Assembly (NCBI RefSeq): GCF_022340925.1
Contig: NZ_JAJDNA010000079.1
Location: 1-47,971, forward strand
DNA from: Thiocapsa sp.
GTDB taxonomy: Bacteria > Pseudomonadota > Gammaproteobacteria > Chromatiales > Chromatiaceae
DNA length: 47,971 nucleotides
Direction: 5' to 3'
How positions within the stretch are numbered: the stretch's first letter is position 1; the number at the start of each line of letters is the position of its first letter. Below the pieces are notes generated by a model. The model was given only the letters and a program-made list of their open reading frames with translations, had not been told where the DNA came from and did no database searches. A program made the translations under genes and the position numbers. Positions 32,805 to 41,380 of this stretch are shown here, in pieces.

Positions 32805-34652
32805 ATGAACTCTCACGTGTTTGCCGCGGGCTTGCTGTTGCCCCTTGGTCTCCCAGTCCAGGCCGAGACGACCCTGATCCTCGACCCCCTAGTCGTCACG
32901 GCGACGCGGACGCCGGAGCCAGAAGAGGCGACCCTCGCTTCGGTGACCGTCGTCGATCGGGCCGAGATCGAGCGCCGCCAGCTCCGTTCGGTGCCGGACG
33001 CACTGCGCGGGCTGCCCGGCGTCGTCGTCTCGGGAAGCGGCGGGCGGGGTCAGCCGACAACGGTGTTCCTGCGCGGGACCAATGCCGGGCAGGTCCTGGT
33101 TCTGATCGACGGGGTTAAAGTCGGCTCGGCGACTCTCGGGACGGTCCCCTTTCAGGATCTCCCGATCGCTCAGGTGGAGCGTATCGAGGTGGTCCGCGGA
33201 CCACGCTCGAGCCTCTATGGATCCGAGGCGATCGGCGGGGTCATCCAGATCTTCACTCGGCGCGGCGGCGGGCCCTTGCGGCCGCGCGTCAGCCTGGGTG
33301 CGGGGAGCTTCGACTCCGCCAGTGTATCCGGCGGCATCTCCGGTGGCGGCGAGCGTGCCTGGTTCGACCTGGGCGGCAACGTCGAGCAGACGGAGGGATT
33401 CGATGCCTGCGCGGGTCGCGTATTTCCCTTTGCGGGATGCGGCGTGAATGAGCCGGATCGCGACGGTTTTCGCAACCTGGGGTTGAGCGCGCGGGCCGGC
33501 TATGAATTCAGCGAGGCCGGGAAGGTTGACCTGCATCTGTTGCGCTCCGACAACCGCGCCGATTTCGACGGATCGGTCTTCTCGGGTAACGTCTCACGCT
33601 CGGAGCAGCAGGTGCTCGGCATCGAGGGAACCCTGCGTCCACTGGAGCCATGGACCCTGATCCTCTCCGCCGGGCGCAGCTCGGACAAGTACCGGTCATT
33701 CTACGATGACGCCATCGCCCCGACGCGGTTCGTCGACCGCTTCGACACCGAGCGTGACACCCTCGGACTCCAGAGCAACCTTGAATGGACCCCGGGGCAG
33801 GTCGCCACCCTGGGTCTCGACTACCTCGTCGATCGGGTCGGCGGCACGGTGGACTACACGGAGGATTCCAGGCGCAACACCGGGGTCTTCGGGCAGTATC
33901 TCGGCTCCTTCGGGGCCAATGAGATCGCCGCCAGCCTGCGTTATGACGACAACGAGCAGTTCGGCGGCCATGCGACGGGCAACGCGGCCTGGGGCTATCT
34001 GTTCGAGCGGGGCGTCCGGATCTCGCTCTCATACGGGACGGCCTTCAAGGCTCCGACCTTCAACGACCTCTATTACCCGGTTTTCGGCAACCCGGATCTG
34101 TCACCCGAGAAATCCGGCAGCCTGGAGCTGGGTTTGACCGGGTCCCTGCCGATGGGCCGCTGGGAGCTGAGCCTCTATCAGAACGACATCGATGACCTGA
34201 TCGCCTTCGATGCGCAGACCTTCGCGGCGGCGAACATCGCCTCGGCCCGGATTCGTGGATTCGAGGCGTCGGCTGTACTCGAGGTGATGGGGTGGGACCT
34301 GGGAGCGAGCCTCACACTCCTGGAGCCGGAGAACAGATCGGACGGCCCCGATCAGGGCAACCTGCTGCCCCGGCGGCCCGAGCAGACGGTCGGGCTGGAC
34401 ATCGACCGCCACCTCGAGCGTTGGTCAGCCGGGGCGAGCCTCTATCTCGCCGGGCGGAGTTTCGACGATCTGGCCAACCAGGAGCGATTGGACGGCTACA
34501 CACTCCTGGACCTGCGCGCGGAATATGCGGTCAGCCCGTCGGTCAGGATTCAGGGGCGGCTGCAGAACGCCCTCGACGAGGAGTACCAGACCGCGTATCT
34601 GTATGACGAGCCGGGCAGGGCGTTCTATCTCACCCTGCGGTACGAGCCCTGA
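32805..34652 (+). CDS. btuB: TonB-dependent vitamin B12 receptor BtuB
   Basis: Outer-membrane receptor that imports cobalamin or cobinamide using TonB/ExbBD energy. The product is 615 aa from the ATG at 32805, preceded by GGAG at 32794; the open frame upstream runs through the riboswitch and is not coding. A short signal peptide (to about VQAE) is followed by a TonB box (PLVVTATRTPEP), a plug domain (~30-150: LRGLPGVVVSGSGG, VFLRGTNAGQVLVLIDGVKV, VRGPRSSLYGSEAIGG) and a 22-strand barrel ending in the classic AFYLTLRYEP. The cobalamin riboswitch upstream makes B12 uptake the firm assignment. A damaged copy of its 3' end lies at 35501-35572. Confidence 0.95.
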   Translation: MNSHVFAAGLLLPLGLPVQAETTLILDPLVVTATRTPEPEEATLASVTVVDRAEIERRQLRSVPDALRGLPGVVVSGSGGRGQPTTVFLRGTNAGQVLVLIDGVKVGSATLGTVPFQDLPIAQVERIEVVRGPRSSLYGSEAIGGVIQIFTRRGGGPLRPRVSLGAGSFDSASVSGGISGGGERAWFDLGGNVEQTEGFDACAGRVFPFAGCGVNEPDRDGFRNLGLSARAGYEFSEAGKVDLHLLRSDNRADFDGSVFSGNVSRSEQQVLGIEGTLRPLEPWTLILSAGRSSDKYRSFYDDAIAPTRFVDRFDTERDTLGLQSNLEWTPGQVATLGLDYLVDRVGGTVDYTEDSRRNTGVFGQYLGSFGANEIAASLRYDDNEQFGGHATGNAAWGYLFERGVRISLSYGTAFKAPTFNDLYYPVFGNPDLSPEKSGSLELGLTGSLPMGRWELSLYQNDIDDLIAFDAQTFAAANIASARIRGFEASAVLEVMGWDLGASLTLLEPENRSDGPDQGNLLPRRPEQTVGLDIDRHLERWSAGASLYLAGRSFDDLANQERLDGYTLLDLRAEYAVSPSVRIQGRLQNALDEEYQTAYLYDEPGRAFYLTLRYEP

Positions 34653-34939
34653 GCGCGTGGTTGCCGGCAGAGTGGGTGAGATTCTGCGGGGTTGAGCTCG
34701 AGGCGTTGCGGCGAGGGCTTGCACCGCATGGTCGTCTACACCTTCCCGCAGATCTATCCCGACTTGCGGGACGCCGTCGAGGCCGACCACGCCGAAGCTT
34801 GAGCAGCGCCCCAAAACCCGCACAGACGCTATGCTTGTAAGCGGCCGCACCGACGGCGCCGTTGCTCGAAAGGCGCCGAACAGAGGTGCCGAGCCGCGCT
34901 CCCTTTCATGACAGTTCAAAACCGAGAGGAGTCTAGACA

Positions 34940-35482
34940 GTGTCCGACGCTACCACGGCCACAGAGGTTACCGCCGACGCAAAACCGAGTTGGCTCTATG
35001 TCCTGCTCGCGAGCTCTCCCTACATCCTGATCTACATCGCGACCATCTGGCTCGTGGCCATGACCGACAGTGAGTCGGCCAAGGCTGCGACCTACTGGCA
35101 GTATTTCGTCCCCATCGTCGGCCTGGTCTCGGTCATTGGTGGCTGGAGCAAGGCCGGCGGGAGCAAAGCGAAATACCTGACGGAGCAGGTCCTGCACTGG
35201 GGGGCGGTGATGGCCGTCATCTATCTGCTGTTTCTGCCCTCGATGGAGCGATTCCTGAACGCGGAGAGCCACGGCTTCGTCATCGCCTATATGCTGGGCC
35301 TGGCAGCGATCCTGTCGGGGATCTATCTGGATTGGAGGATGGCCGTATTCGGCCTCTTCCTGGTCGGCAGCGCGGTCGGAATCGGCTTCCTCGATCAGAA
35401 CGCGATGCTGTTGACGCTGATCGGGGTCGCCATCCTGGCAATTGCAATCACGCTGCTCCTGCGCAGGGCCGGAAGCCGATGA
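34940..35482 (+). CDS. Unknown five-TM membrane protein in the B12 cluster
   Basis: A 180-aa protein I do not recognise. The GTG start at 34940 is supported by GAGAGGAG 8 nt upstream. After a polar N-terminus (~18 residues) come about five hydrophobic segments (~20-40, 55-70, 85-100, 112-128, 131-172), a YWQYFVPIVG loop, and a Lys-rich loop KAGGSKAKYL. There is no cysteine, so it cannot copy the BtuM mechanism. The position between btuB and btuM, on the same strand, suggests a part in corrinoid uptake; that is inference only. Confidence 0.7.
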   Translation: MSDATTATEVTADAKPSWLYVLLASSPYILIYIATIWLVAMTDSESAKAATYWQYFVPIVGLVSVIGGWSKAGGSKAKYLTEQVLHWGAVMAVIYLLFLPSMERFLNAESHGFVIAYMLGLAAILSGIYLDWRMAVFGLFLVGSAVGIGFLDQNAMLLTLIGVAILAIAITLLLRRAGSR

Positions 35483-35500
35483 GGCCCTAACCCTGAGTCC

Positions 35501-35572
35501 GGCCAACCGGGAGCGATCGGACGGCTACACACTCCCGGGCTTGGGCGCGGAATATGCCGGCAGCCCGTCGGC
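35501..35572 (+). pseudogene. Decayed duplicate of the btuB 3' region
   Basis: Bases 35501-35571 align to 34472-34542 inside btuB with 63 of 71 identities (ANQERLDGYTLLDLRAEYA in the gene versus ANRERSDGYTLPGLGAEYA here). It lies just after the unknown membrane protein and before btuM. It is too short to be a gene and breaks off after the match, so it looks like the scar of a partial tandem duplication. Confidence 0.8.
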
Positions 35573-35681
35573 CATGGCCGTCCGGCCGCTTTCGGCCCTC
35601 CGCCCGAGCGCCTAGAATGGATCAGTGTGAGACCAGTACACAACCGTCGACCTGTCGACCCGACCAGGAGATCCTGACCTC

Positions 35682-36269
35682 ATGACCCCTATCGCTGAAT
35701 CTCGCTCCCGCACCCTGATCGGCCTGGCCCTGGCCGCGCTCATGGCGGCGACCCGCGGCCAACAATTCGCCCCTCTGGCGCATCACCTGCCGGATGCCTC
35801 GTTGGCGGTCTTCTTCCTCGCCGGCTTCTATCTGCGCTCGCTTTGGGTCTTCCCGGCCCTGTTCGGCCTGGCCACCCTGATCGACCTCATGGCCATCGGT
35901 TGGGGCGGGGTAAGCGGGTACTGCCTGACCCCGGCCTATTGGATGCTGGTGCCGGCCTACGGGGTCGTCTGGGGTCTCGGCCGCTGGTTTGCGGTCCGGC
36001 ATCTGGAGTCCAGGGCGACCTTGCCCCTGTTGGTCGGTGTTCTGCTGATTGGCGGGGCCTTGGCGGAGGTCTTCGCCAGCGGCGGTTTCTATCTCCTGTC
36101 CGGGCGCTTCGCCGACCTCGCCCTCGTCGAGCTACTAGGCCGCTTCGCAACCTATATGCCAGCGACCCTCCTGCATCTGATGCTCTATGTGGGTCTGGCC
36201 GCCGTCGTCCATCTCACCCTCGTCCGGCTGCTGCCCAGCCCCCGCTCGGCGCGCACAGGCCTGCAATGA
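35682..36269 (+). CDS. btuM: BtuM-type inner-membrane cobalamin transporter
   Basis: A 195-aa membrane protein with about six hydrophobic segments, of the size and fold type of solitary ECF S-components. It carries a single central cysteine, C81, in GGVSGYCLTPAYWM. Biochemically studied BtuM (Thiobacillus denitrificans) has its cobalt-coordinating, decyanating cysteine at position 80, so this is a strong match in position and context. No BtuFCD ABC transporter is encoded nearby, so BtuM would carry B12 across the inner membrane after BtuB. Its TGA overlaps the ATG of the adenosyltransferase gene (ATGA), indicating coupling. Confidence 0.88.
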   Translation: MTPIAESRSRTLIGLALAALMAATRGQQFAPLAHHLPDASLAVFFLAGFYLRSLWVFPALFGLATLIDLMAIGWGGVSGYCLTPAYWMLVPAYGVVWGLGRWFAVRHLESRATLPLLVGVLLIGGALAEVFASGGFYLLSGRFADLALVELLGRFATYMPATLLHLMLYVGLAAVVHLTLVRLLPSPRSARTGLQ

Positions 36270-36871
36270 CCGAGGAGGGCACGGCGGAGCGCCATCGCCG
36301 ACGCATGCGGCGTCAGAAGGAGATCGTCGACGCGCGCATCGCGCGGGCCACTCAGGACTGCGGTGTCCTGGTCGTCAACACCGGCAACGGTAAGGGGAAG
36401 AGCTCCTCCGCCTTCGGGATGGTCGCACGTGCACTGGGCCACGGCATGAAGGTCGCTGTGGTCCAGTTCATCAAGGGCGGCTTCGCCACCGGCGAGGAGG
36501 CCTTCTTCCGGCGTTTCCCCGAGCTGGAGTATCACGTCATGGGCGAGGGGTTCACCTGGGAGACCCAGGACGCGGACCTCGACCGCCGGGCGGCCATGGC
36601 GGCCTGGGACAAGGCCGCGGCCTTTCTCGCCGACCCCTCCTTCGACATGGTGGTGCTCGATGAGCTCAACATCGCCCTGAAGCTGCGCCTGGTCCCGCTC
36701 GACCTCGTCCTGGACGCCTTGCAGAACCGGCCTGTCCACCAGCACGCCGTGATCACCGGCCGCGGGGCACCGGACGAGCTGATCGAGATCGCCGACACGG
36801 TCACCGAGATGCGGCCGGTCAAGCACGCCTTCGATGCCGGCATCATGGCGCAGAAGGGGGTCGAGCTCTGA
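36266..36871 (+). CDS. cobO: Cob(I)yrinic acid a,c-diamide adenosyltransferase (CobA/CobO/BtuR type)
   Basis: Transfers the adenosyl group of ATP to the corrinoid cobalt, giving the coenzyme form. In 201 aa, the P-loop GNGKGKS is at 40-46, after the typical N-terminal arginine/lysine helix (RMRRQKEIVDARI), with FIKGGFATGEE and MVVLDELNIALKLRLV for the nucleotide/corrin site, and the terminal KHAFDAGIMAQKGVE signature. The same family is called CobA, CobO or BtuR in different species. The ATG at 36266 overlaps the btuM stop by 4 nt. It is the first enzymatic step after import in this salvage operon. Confidence 0.95.
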   Translation: MTEEGTAERHRRRMRRQKEIVDARIARATQDCGVLVVNTGNGKGKSSSAFGMVARALGHGMKVAVVQFIKGGFATGEEAFFRRFPELEYHVMGEGFTWETQDADLDRRAAMAAWDKAAAFLADPSFDMVVLDELNIALKLRLVPLDLVLDALQNRPVHQHAVITGRGAPDELIEIADTVTEMRPVKHAFDAGIMAQKGVEL

Positions 36872-36888
36872 CCCCCGTTGCCGCTCCC

Positions 36889-37425
36889 GTGGCCGGCGGC
36901 GCCAAGCGGACCCTCATCGTTGGCGGCGTCCGATCCGGCAAGAGCCGGCTGGCCGAGCGCCTCGCCCTGGAGAGCGGCCTGCCAGTGGTCTATGTGGCAA
37001 CCGCCCGTGCAGACGACGCGGAGATGCGTCGGCGCATCGCCGAGCATCAGCGCCGTCGGCGCGCCGATTGGCACCTGGTGGAAGAGCCGCTGGAGTTGGC
37101 CGAGGCCCTCGCGCAAGCGTGTGCCCCGGATCGTTGTGTCCTCGTCGAGTGTCTCACGCTCTGGTTGACGAACTGGCTCATGCGAACGGATGAGTCGGGT
37201 CTGCACGATCAGATGCAGGGGCTGCTCGCGGCGGCCGCGCACGCGCCCGGACGCCTGATCCTGGTCGGCAACGAGACCAACATGGGTGTGGTGCCGCTCG
37301 GTGAGCTCTCGCGTCGCTTCTGCGATCTGGCCGGGGGGCTGCATCAGGACCTGGCGGCCCGCTGCGACCAGGTCATCCTGAGCGTGGCCGGTCTGCCCCT
37401 CGCGCTCAAGGGGCCGGCGCCGTGA
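36889..37425 (+). CDS. cobU: Adenosylcobinamide kinase / adenosylcobinamide-phosphate guanylyltransferase
   Basis: Bifunctional enzyme: phosphorylates adenosylcobinamide and converts it to AdoCbi-GDP. It is 178 aa, close to the usual 180. The P-loop GGVRSGKS is at 12-19; the guanylylated histidine corresponds to H53 in RRIAEHQRRR; VECLTLWLTNWL and LVGNETNMGVVP are also family motifs. Translation starts at GTG 36889; no ATG is available upstream. Its stop overlaps the cobT GTG start by 4 nt. Confidence 0.95.
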   Translation: MAGGAKRTLIVGGVRSGKSRLAERLALESGLPVVYVATARADDAEMRRRIAEHQRRRRADWHLVEEPLELAEALAQACAPDRCVLVECLTLWLTNWLMRTDESGLHDQMQGLLAAAAHAPGRLILVGNETNMGVVPLGELSRRFCDLAGGLHQDLAARCDQVILSVAGLPLALKGPAP

Positions 37426-38477
37426 CGGACCGGCCCGGCTGGCTCGCCGATCCCTGCCTGCCCATCGACGCCATGGCGGCTGACACGGCGCGGCGGCGGC
37501 AAGATCAACTTACCAAGCCGCCCGGCTCCCTGGGGCGGCTCGAAGAGGTCGCGATCCGCCTCGCCGGTCTGCAGGGGACCGCGAGTCCGTCGCCCGATCC
37601 GGTGCAGATCCTCCTGTTCGCCGCCGACCATGGGGTCGCGGCCGAGGGCGTCTCGGCCTTCCCGCAGGCAGTGACCAATCAGATGGTGCGCAATATTGCC
37701 GCAGGCGGCTCCGCCATCTCGGTGTTGGCGCGCGCCCTGGATGCGCGCATCGAGATCCTGGATCTGGGGACGGTCGCGGACCCGGGTCCGCTGGCGGGTG
37801 TCCGGTCCGAGCGTCTCGGTCCGGGCACCGGCAATATCCTGCACGAGCCCGCCATGCGCGATGGCCAGGTCGTTGCCGCCATGAACCTTGGGCGGGCCGC
37901 CGCCGAGCGTGCCGTCGACAGCGGGGCGCGGCTCCTGATCGGCGGCGAGATGGGGATCGCCAATACCACCGTGGCGACCGCCTTGGCCTGCGCCCTGCTG
38001 GGCGTGCCGGCGACCGAGCTGGCGGGACCCGGGACCGGCCTGGAGCCGGACGGGGTGGCCCATAAGGCGCAGGTCATCGCGCAGGCAGTGGCCCTGCACG
38101 CCGCGCCGAACCAGACCCCGCTGGAGCTGCTGCGTCGGCTCGGCGGTTTCGAGCTCGCTGCACTCACCGGCGCCTTCATCACGGCCGCTCAACGGGGTCT
38201 GCCGATTCTCGTCGACGGCTTCGTCGTGACCGCTGCCGCCCTGGCGGCGGTCCGTCTGCAGCCTGAGGTGCGCCATTGGATGCTCTTCTCACATGAATCC
38301 GCCGAGCCGGGTCATCGCCGGATGCTGGAGGCCCTGGACGCCGACCCCTTGCTCGATCTGGCTCTGCGCCTCGGCGAGGGGACCGGTGCCGCCGCGGTCG
38401 TCCCCTTGTTGCGGCTGGCCTGCGCTCTGCAACGGGAGATGGCCACGTTCGATGAGGCCGGTGTGAGCGGGGGCTGA
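37422..38477 (+). CDS. cobT: Nicotinate-nucleotide:dimethylbenzimidazole phosphoribosyltransferase
   Basis: Makes alpha-ribazole phosphate from nicotinate mononucleotide and the lower-ligand base. The product is 351 aa, the family's normal length, with LTKPPGSLGRLEE, LFAADHGVAAEGVSAFPQ, IGGEMGIANTT and LRLGEGTGAA; E319 in the last motif corresponds to the catalytic glutamate (E317 in Salmonella). It starts at GTG 37422, overlapping cobU by 4 nt, and its stop overlaps the cobC ATG by 1 nt. No bluB or other base-making gene is in the window, so the base comes from elsewhere in the genome or from the medium. Confidence 0.96.
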   Translation: MTDRPGWLADPCLPIDAMAADTARRRQDQLTKPPGSLGRLEEVAIRLAGLQGTASPSPDPVQILLFAADHGVAAEGVSAFPQAVTNQMVRNIAAGGSAISVLARALDARIEILDLGTVADPGPLAGVRSERLGPGTGNILHEPAMRDGQVVAAMNLGRAAAERAVDSGARLLIGGEMGIANTTVATALACALLGVPATELAGPGTGLEPDGVAHKAQVIAQAVALHAAPNQTPLELLRRLGGFELAALTGAFITAAQRGLPILVDGFVVTAAALAAVRLQPEVRHWMLFSHESAEPGHRRMLEALDADPLLDLALRLGEGTGAAAVVPLLRLACALQREMATFDEAGVSGG

Positions 38478-39058
38478 TGTCGGACCGCTTCCTGGACCTC
38501 CTCCGCCACGGCGAGGCCCAGCGTGGGGCGCGCTTTCGGGGCGGGCATGATGATCCCCTCAGCGCCGATGGCTGGGAGCAGATGCGGCGCGCCACCGCCA
38601 GGGATCCCGGTTGGACGCGGGTGGTCTGCTCACCGGCGCGGCGCTGCCGCGAGCCCGCGCAGCACCTGGCGGCGGGCCTGGACCTGCCGGTCTCGATCGT
38701 CCCCGCCCTCCGTGAGCGTGCCTTCGGCGGCTGGGAGGGCCTGGCCGTGGATCAGATCCCCCTCGGCGAGCTGACGCGGTTCTGGGACGACCCCGTGGGC
38801 TACACCCCGCCCGGCGCCGAGCCTTTCCCGGCCTTCCGGCAGCGCGTCCTGGCGGCCTGGGGTCGGGTGTGCGGCGAGGCCGGGCACTTTACCCTGATCT
38901 TGACCCACGGCGGTGTAATCCGTGTCGTCCTGGCCGAGCTGCTTCGCATGCCGCCCGAGGCCACGATCCTCATCGAGGTGCCGCCGGCCTGTCTGACGCG
39001 GGTGCGCATGCCGGCGCCCCCCGGCCGCGCCAGCCTGATGCGCCACGGGTGCCGCTGA
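38477..39058 (+). CDS. cobC: Histidine phosphatase, probable alpha-ribazole phosphatase
   Basis: A 193-aa phosphoglycerate-mutase-fold phosphatase. The phosphohistidine motif is LLRHGEA (R10-H11-G12); the second catalytic histidine is in LILTHGGVIRVV. ERAFGGWEGLAVD is the conserved acidic stretch. Context (cobT upstream, cobS downstream, 1-nt overlaps) supports removal of the 5'-phosphate from alpha-ribazole phosphate or adenosylcobalamin phosphate. The fold alone cannot distinguish this from other histidine phosphatases. Confidence 0.88.
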   Translation: MSDRFLDLLRHGEAQRGARFRGGHDDPLSADGWEQMRRATARDPGWTRVVCSPARRCREPAQHLAAGLDLPVSIVPALRERAFGGWEGLAVDQIPLGELTRFWDDPVGYTPPGAEPFPAFRQRVLAAWGRVCGEAGHFTLILTHGGVIRVVLAELLRMPPEATILIEVPPACLTRVRMPAPPGRASLMRHGCR

Positions 39059-39808
39059 GTGGATCTGCGCCCGCTGTGGCTCGCCGGGCGCTTCCTGACG
39101 CGACTGCCGTTTCCGCCCCCGCCCGAGATCGGTCCCGCGCTCTTCGGCCGGGCAGTGCCCTGGTATCCGCTGATCGGTCTGGTCCTCGGTGTCCTGGTCA
39201 CGCTCGCCGCGACCGGCCTCAGGGCCCTCGAGCCTGGGGCGGGCGCCGCGCTGGTGCTGATCCTCTGGGTCTGGTCCACGGGGGCACTGCATCTGGACGG
39301 TCTGGCCGACAGCGCCGACGCCTGGGTCGGCGGGCTCGCGAGTCGTGAGCGCACGCTGGAGATCATGAAGGACCCGCGCAGCGGACCCGCCGGCGTGACC
39401 GCGATCGTGCTCGTTCTGATCGGCAAATGGGCGGCGCTTCAGGCCCTGATCGGGAGTGGGTCCGGCTGGCTCCTGGCCCTGCCACCCCTCCTGGCACGCG
39501 CCCAGCTGCCTCTGCTCCTATTGACCACCCCCTATGCCCGCGTCGTCGGCATGGGGTCCGACCAGGTCGCCCACCTCCCGCGCCGCGCCGCCTGGGCGGC
39601 GACCGCGGCGGCCTGGCTCGGTGGGGTCCTGATCGGCGGCTGGGCCGGGCTCTGCCTGGTGCTCACAGCGCTCTTGGTGTTCTGGCTGGGCAGACGCGTC
39701 GTGCTCAAGCGCCTTGGCGGCTTCACCGGGGACACCGCCGGTGCCATGGTGGAGATCACCGAGACAGCTCTCCTGCTCGCCGCCGTCATCCTCACCGGCA
39801 GGGCATGA
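39059..39808 (+). CDS. cobS: Adenosylcobinamide-GDP ribazoletransferase (cobalamin synthase)
   Basis: Inner-membrane enzyme that joins adenosylcobinamide-GDP to alpha-ribazole (or its phosphate), completing the nucleotide loop. It is 249 aa with about six membrane segments and the signature HLDGLADSADAW, then RTLEIMKDPRSGPAGV and GGFTGDTAGAMVEITE. The GTG start at 39059 directly follows the cobC stop. It is the last gene of the B12 salvage cluster; the following ~265 bp show no gene. Confidence 0.95.
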   Translation: MDLRPLWLAGRFLTRLPFPPPPEIGPALFGRAVPWYPLIGLVLGVLVTLAATGLRALEPGAGAALVLILWVWSTGALHLDGLADSADAWVGGLASRERTLEIMKDPRSGPAGVTAIVLVLIGKWAALQALIGSGSGWLLALPPLLARAQLPLLLLTTPYARVVGMGSDQVAHLPRRAAWAATAAAWLGGVLIGGWAGLCLVLTALLVFWLGRRVVLKRLGGFTGDTAGAMVEITETALLLAAVILTGRA

Positions 39809-40074
39809 CTCCCGTTAATCGCCTGTTTGCGACGGCGGAAAATCCATATGTGACGGGTACATCTCCGCGCGCTGTGCGGCAGCGCGGTCTGTGCCGGTAC
39901 CTCAAGAAAGGCCAAGATCGGAACCGGAGTTGTCACCGCGTCTCTCATGCAGATGGCCCGGAACCGTCTCCTCTAAAGACGTTTTCGATGCCCTTCCAAC
40001 GCCGCGACCCACGTGGCGTCGAGCGCATGTTCCTGCCTAATCTGATGCTGGTCCGGATACTCACATTGATCAGC

Positions 40075-40785
40075 TCAATCGACACGACGCAGCAAATCGA
40101 TCCGATGCGGTTTCCACAGGCGCACGCCTTCGGGCGTTCGATTTCGCTCGAAGGCCGCGCGGATATCCGCCAGGCGGGCCTCGTCGAGGCGACGGTCGCT
40201 GTGGGTCACGTCGATGAACCGTGCTGCGAAGCTCCGCCAGTCGGGGTAGATGCCCTCGGACTCGAAAAAGACCTCGTCCACTAGCTCGAACCGCCCCGCG
40301 TCGATCGCACGGCGCAGTGCGTCGAATGCGGCAGCGCGGACCCGCTGCTCGTCCTCAATCAGCCGCATGATCTCGTTGAAGGCGCCCCAATAGACTGGCT
40401 CGGAGACATAGAGCAGACCGCCGGGGACCAGCACACGATGGATCTCCCGGAGGGCTTGATCCATCGCCGGAACCGGAACATGGTGGAGCGACTTGAGCAT
40501 GAAGACGAGGTCGTAGCTCGCATCGGGCGCCGTGATCGACTCTGCGCCGCCGTATTCAAAGGACACCTGTGGAAGGTCCGGGATCTCGAGGTTGCGCCGG
40601 TGCTGGACGCGGTCGACCTCGGTCGCGGTGATCCGGCTCGCATCGAGGCAGGTGGCCAGCGCGCGGGTCATGTGGGCTGCGCCACAGCCCAATTCCAGGA
40701 CACGGCGGCCTTGAACCTGGACCAGCTCCGCGATGAGATCGATCTCCTCGCATCGATGGTAGGCGTTCGGGTCGTTGATCTGCAT
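40075..40785 (-). CDS. SAM-dependent class I methyltransferase
   Basis: A 236-aa Rossmann-fold methyltransferase starting at MQINDPNAYHRCEE (ATG at 40785). The open frame continues upstream to 40974, but that part is not family-like. Motif I is VLELGCGAAHMTRALA. Later elements are DLVFMLKSLHHVP and EIHRVLVPGGLLYVSEPVYWGAF, as in UbiE/Methyltransf_11 enzymes. The C-terminal half is helical and probably contains the acceptor site; the acceptor is not known. It is convergent with cobS, so it is unlikely to belong to that operon. A corrinoid role is not supported. Confidence 0.88.
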   Translation of the reverse strand: MQINDPNAYHRCEEIDLIAELVQVQGRRVLELGCGAAHMTRALATCLDASRITATEVDRVQHRRNLEIPDLPQVSFEYGGAESITAPDASYDLVFMLKSLHHVPVPAMDQALREIHRVLVPGGLLYVSEPVYWGAFNEIMRLIEDEQRVRAAAFDALRRAIDAGRFELVDEVFFESEGIYPDWRSFAARFIDVTHSDRRLDEARLADIRAAFERNRTPEGVRLWKPHRIDLLRRVD

Positions 40786-41380
40786 GGTTCGGTGTGACTC
40801 CGTTTGAAAGACTCGGCGATCGTGTCGAATGCCAGTTATGCCGCCCCGGACGGATGCGGGCGTGCGGCCGGCCGGCGAACTGGGATCATGGTTGGGCACC
40901 AACGTCCGTCCCGTCATTGTTTCGAGATCTTGCCTTAGGACGCCGCCCCCAAGCCATCCGAACCGCCCGTTCATGAGATCGTCTGCAAGAGAAAGCAGTG
41001 TTCAAGGGCGTCTTCGCCCCCGACCCCTGCTCGCCGGTTGGCAGCCCGCACGAGGCGCCGTACGACACTGTTTCGGCCGAGCTCGGTGCGGTCGCGTCAT
41101 GCCGCGTCTGACACAATCAGGGCGCCGCGGTTGTTGCTGGTATTTCGCGCAACATGGAACGCTGCCTTTTGGCACCGGCTGCCCGAGCGCGAGTGACCCC
41201 TGACGAACCCTCGCAGTGCCCCGGCAACGAGCCTTGACTGGTGCCCGGCCCGCGTCTAGGGTGCCGATCCAAGTCACCGTGGGCCGACGGGATGTCCTAT
41301 CCCTCCGGTGGGGGTTTTTTGTCCCTCGGTTGGATCCCCTATCCTTTGGCTCGGTGCGTGTCTGGCGAGGAGGGGTGGCC
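40786..41380. other. 595-bp gap without a recognised gene
   Basis: Lies between the divergent methyltransferase and secreted-protein genes. Open frames on both strands look random. The only structures noted are two short overlapping hairpins at 41289-41320 (listed separately). Promoters for both flanking genes must lie here but are not obvious. Confidence 0.4.
41289..41320 (+). terminator. Possible leader terminator with an alternative hairpin
   Basis: CCCTC (41301-41305) can pair with GGGGG (41310-41314; one G-U pair), followed by six T (41315-41320), an intrinsic-terminator shape. Upstream, GGGAT (41289-41293) pairs perfectly with ATCCC (41299-41303), which would use up the terminator's 5' arm. 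The gene downstream starts at 41381. The stems are only 5 bp, so this may be chance. Confidence 0.3.

Noticed and set aside
34729..34803. Short ORF starting MVVYTFPQIYPDLRDAV between btuB and the unknown membrane protein
   Set aside because: Only 24 codons, no clear ribosome-binding site, no recognised family; it may be a gene remnant but cannot be supported.
40786..40974. N-terminal extension of the methyltransferase
   Set aside because: The added 63 residues are Arg/Pro-rich and unlike the family; MQINDPNAYHRCEE is the natural start.
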